Source: Gammaproteobacteria bacterium (GTDB lineage Bacteria > Pseudomonadota > Gammaproteobacteria > GCA-001735895). From it: a stretch of 7,500 nucleotides of DNA. The stretch is from the NCBI GenBank assembly GCA_029882955.1, contig JAOUJX010000200.1, positions 1 to 7,500 on the forward strand, given 5' to 3'. Every line of letters begins with the position of its first letter. Position 1 is the stretch's first letter. The position numbers and the translations under genes were made by a program. A model generated the notes under the pieces. That model worked only from the letters and a program-made list of their open reading frames with translations. It did no database searches and was not told where the DNA came from. Positions 6,587 to 7,500 of the stretch are shown one piece after another.

Positions 6587-7459
6587 GTGTCATTTTCAGA
6601 ATTTTTAACACAGCATGAAATCACTATTCGTCTGAGTTTCTTTTTCGGTGTTTTTATCATCATGGCGCTGTGGGAGATAGTTGCACCAAGAAGAATACTC
6701 ATGGTTCCGAAGGTGGTTCGCTGGGTTAACAATCTGGCACTGGTATTTCTAAACAGTCTTATTTTGCGCTTGATATTTCCCGCCGCCGCGGTGGGCGTGG
6801 CAGTATTCGTTAGCGAAAACGGCTGGGGTTTGCTTAACCATTACGAACTGCCATACGCTCTGGCAGTGGTAATCTCGGTGGTAATCATGGATATGGTGAT
6901 TTATCTACAGCATGTACTGGTGCATGCAGTTCCCGCTTTGTGGCGGTTGCATCGGGTACACCATGCCGACCTCGACTATGACGTCACAACGGGAGCCCGC
7001 TTTCACCCGATTGAAATTATTATTTCGATGTTAATCAAATTCGCCACAATTGTGGTGTTGGGGCCGCCAATCGTCGCGGTAGTCATATTCGAGATTCTGC
7101 TAAATGCCATGGCAATGTTCAACCATGCCAATGTGCATATGCCCTCGGGTCTGGATCGGGCTCTGCGGCTCATTGTGGTGACACCAGACATGCATCGTGT
7201 CCACCATTCTACTGAGGATAACGAGGCTAATAGCAACTTCGGTTTCAATCTTTCTATATGGGATCGGATTTTTGGTACTTATATCAATCAGCCCCGCGAC
7301 GGCCACGAAGGCATGAGCATCGGAATCCATTTTTATCGAGATCCCCGGCAAGTGGCCTGGTTGCCGGGCATACTGGCCTTACCCTTCATCGGTAAAGTTT
7401 CCGGCTATGCGATCAATCGTCGAGAATGGAGTAAGCCAGTCGAAAAAAAGCCTGACTAA
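6587..7459 (+). CDS. Fatty acid hydroxylase / sterol desaturase family membrane protein
   Basis: This is a di-iron integral membrane oxygenase of the fatty acid hydroxylase superfamily. The histidine clusters are in family order: HVLVH (109-113), HRVHH (122-126), RFHP with H140, FNHANVH (179-184, H180 and H184) and HRVHH (203-207). The last is followed by NSNFGFNLSIWDRIFGTY, the typical C-terminal signature. Hydrophobic segments lie at about 12-32, 50-76, 90-108 and 143-172. The 290-residue length is usual. The start is GTG with GAGG about 9 bases upstream; no in-frame ATG is near. Proteins of this family hydroxylate or desaturate lipids such as fatty acids, sterols or carotenoids, and the substrate cannot be read from the sequence. 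It is transcribed away from gbuA and appears to be a single gene. The DNA after its stop (7460-7500) is too short to assign. Confidence 0.9.
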   Translation: MSFSEFLTQHEITIRLSFFFGVFIIMALWEIVAPRRILMVPKVVRWVNNLALVFLNSLILRLIFPAAAVGVAVFVSENGWGLLNHYELPYALAVVISVVIMDMVIYLQHVLVHAVPALWRLHRVHHADLDYDVTTGARFHPIEIIISMLIKFATIVVLGPPIVAVVIFEILLNAMAMFNHANVHMPSGLDRALRLIVVTPDMHRVHHSTEDNEANSNFGFNLSIWDRIFGTYINQPRDGHEGMSIGIHFYRDPRQVAWLPGILALPFIGKVSGYAINRREWSKPVEKKPD

Positions 7460-7500
7460 AACCAGCGCTATACGATCTAACGCCTCTGGCTTACCGCTAT

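Noticed and set aside
7460..7500. Start or end of another gene at the right edge
   Set aside because: Only 41 bases remain and no frame on either strand can be judged.

Overview
The window looks like part of a proteobacterial chromosome, most likely from a gammaproteobacterium. Three things suggest this: split CysD/CysN ATP sulfurylase with a CysC fusion, a ureohydrolase whose N-terminus matches the Pseudomonas GbuA (guanidinobutyrase) type, and a REP-associated tyrosine transposase (RAYT). Genus cannot be read from the sequence. There are five intact genes, one partial gene at the left edge and two gene remnants. No rRNA, tRNA or CRISPR array was found.

Layout: (1) Positions 1-83 hold a possible start of a membrane-anchored protein running off the left edge (minus strand). 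(2) Positions 126-1520 form a RAYT element. It carries a complete minus-strand transposase gene, bordered by inverted copies of a 14-base motif (TAGACACCCATATA at the left, TATATGGGTGTCTA at the right), tandemly repeated at both ends. (3) Positions 1553-4935 are a two-gene minus-strand operon for sulfate activation, cysD then cysNC, coupled by a TAATG overlap. Together the products would convert sulfate to APS and then PAPS. The CysD protein carries an unrecognised N-terminal region of about 195 residues. (4) Positions 5065-5286 are an internally deleted, non-coding copy of the same RAYT element in the same orientation, so the cys operon lies between two direct copies. (5) Positions 5318-6271 encode a GbuA-like guanidino-acid ureohydrolase (minus strand). 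(6) Positions 6312-6523 hold a short, frameshifted coding remnant of unknown family. (7) Positions 6587-7459 encode a membrane fatty acid hydroxylase/sterol desaturase family protein (plus strand, GTG start).

The cys genes form a clear functional unit. CysD and the N-terminal part of CysNC make the GTP-driven ATP sulfurylase, and the C-terminal part of CysNC is APS kinase. No PAPS reductase, sulfite reductase or sulfotransferase is in view, so the fate of PAPS cannot be decided here. The ureohydrolase and the hydroxylase appear to be independent single genes. The two most unusual points are the enlarged CysD and the paired intact and deleted RAYT elements around the cys operon.
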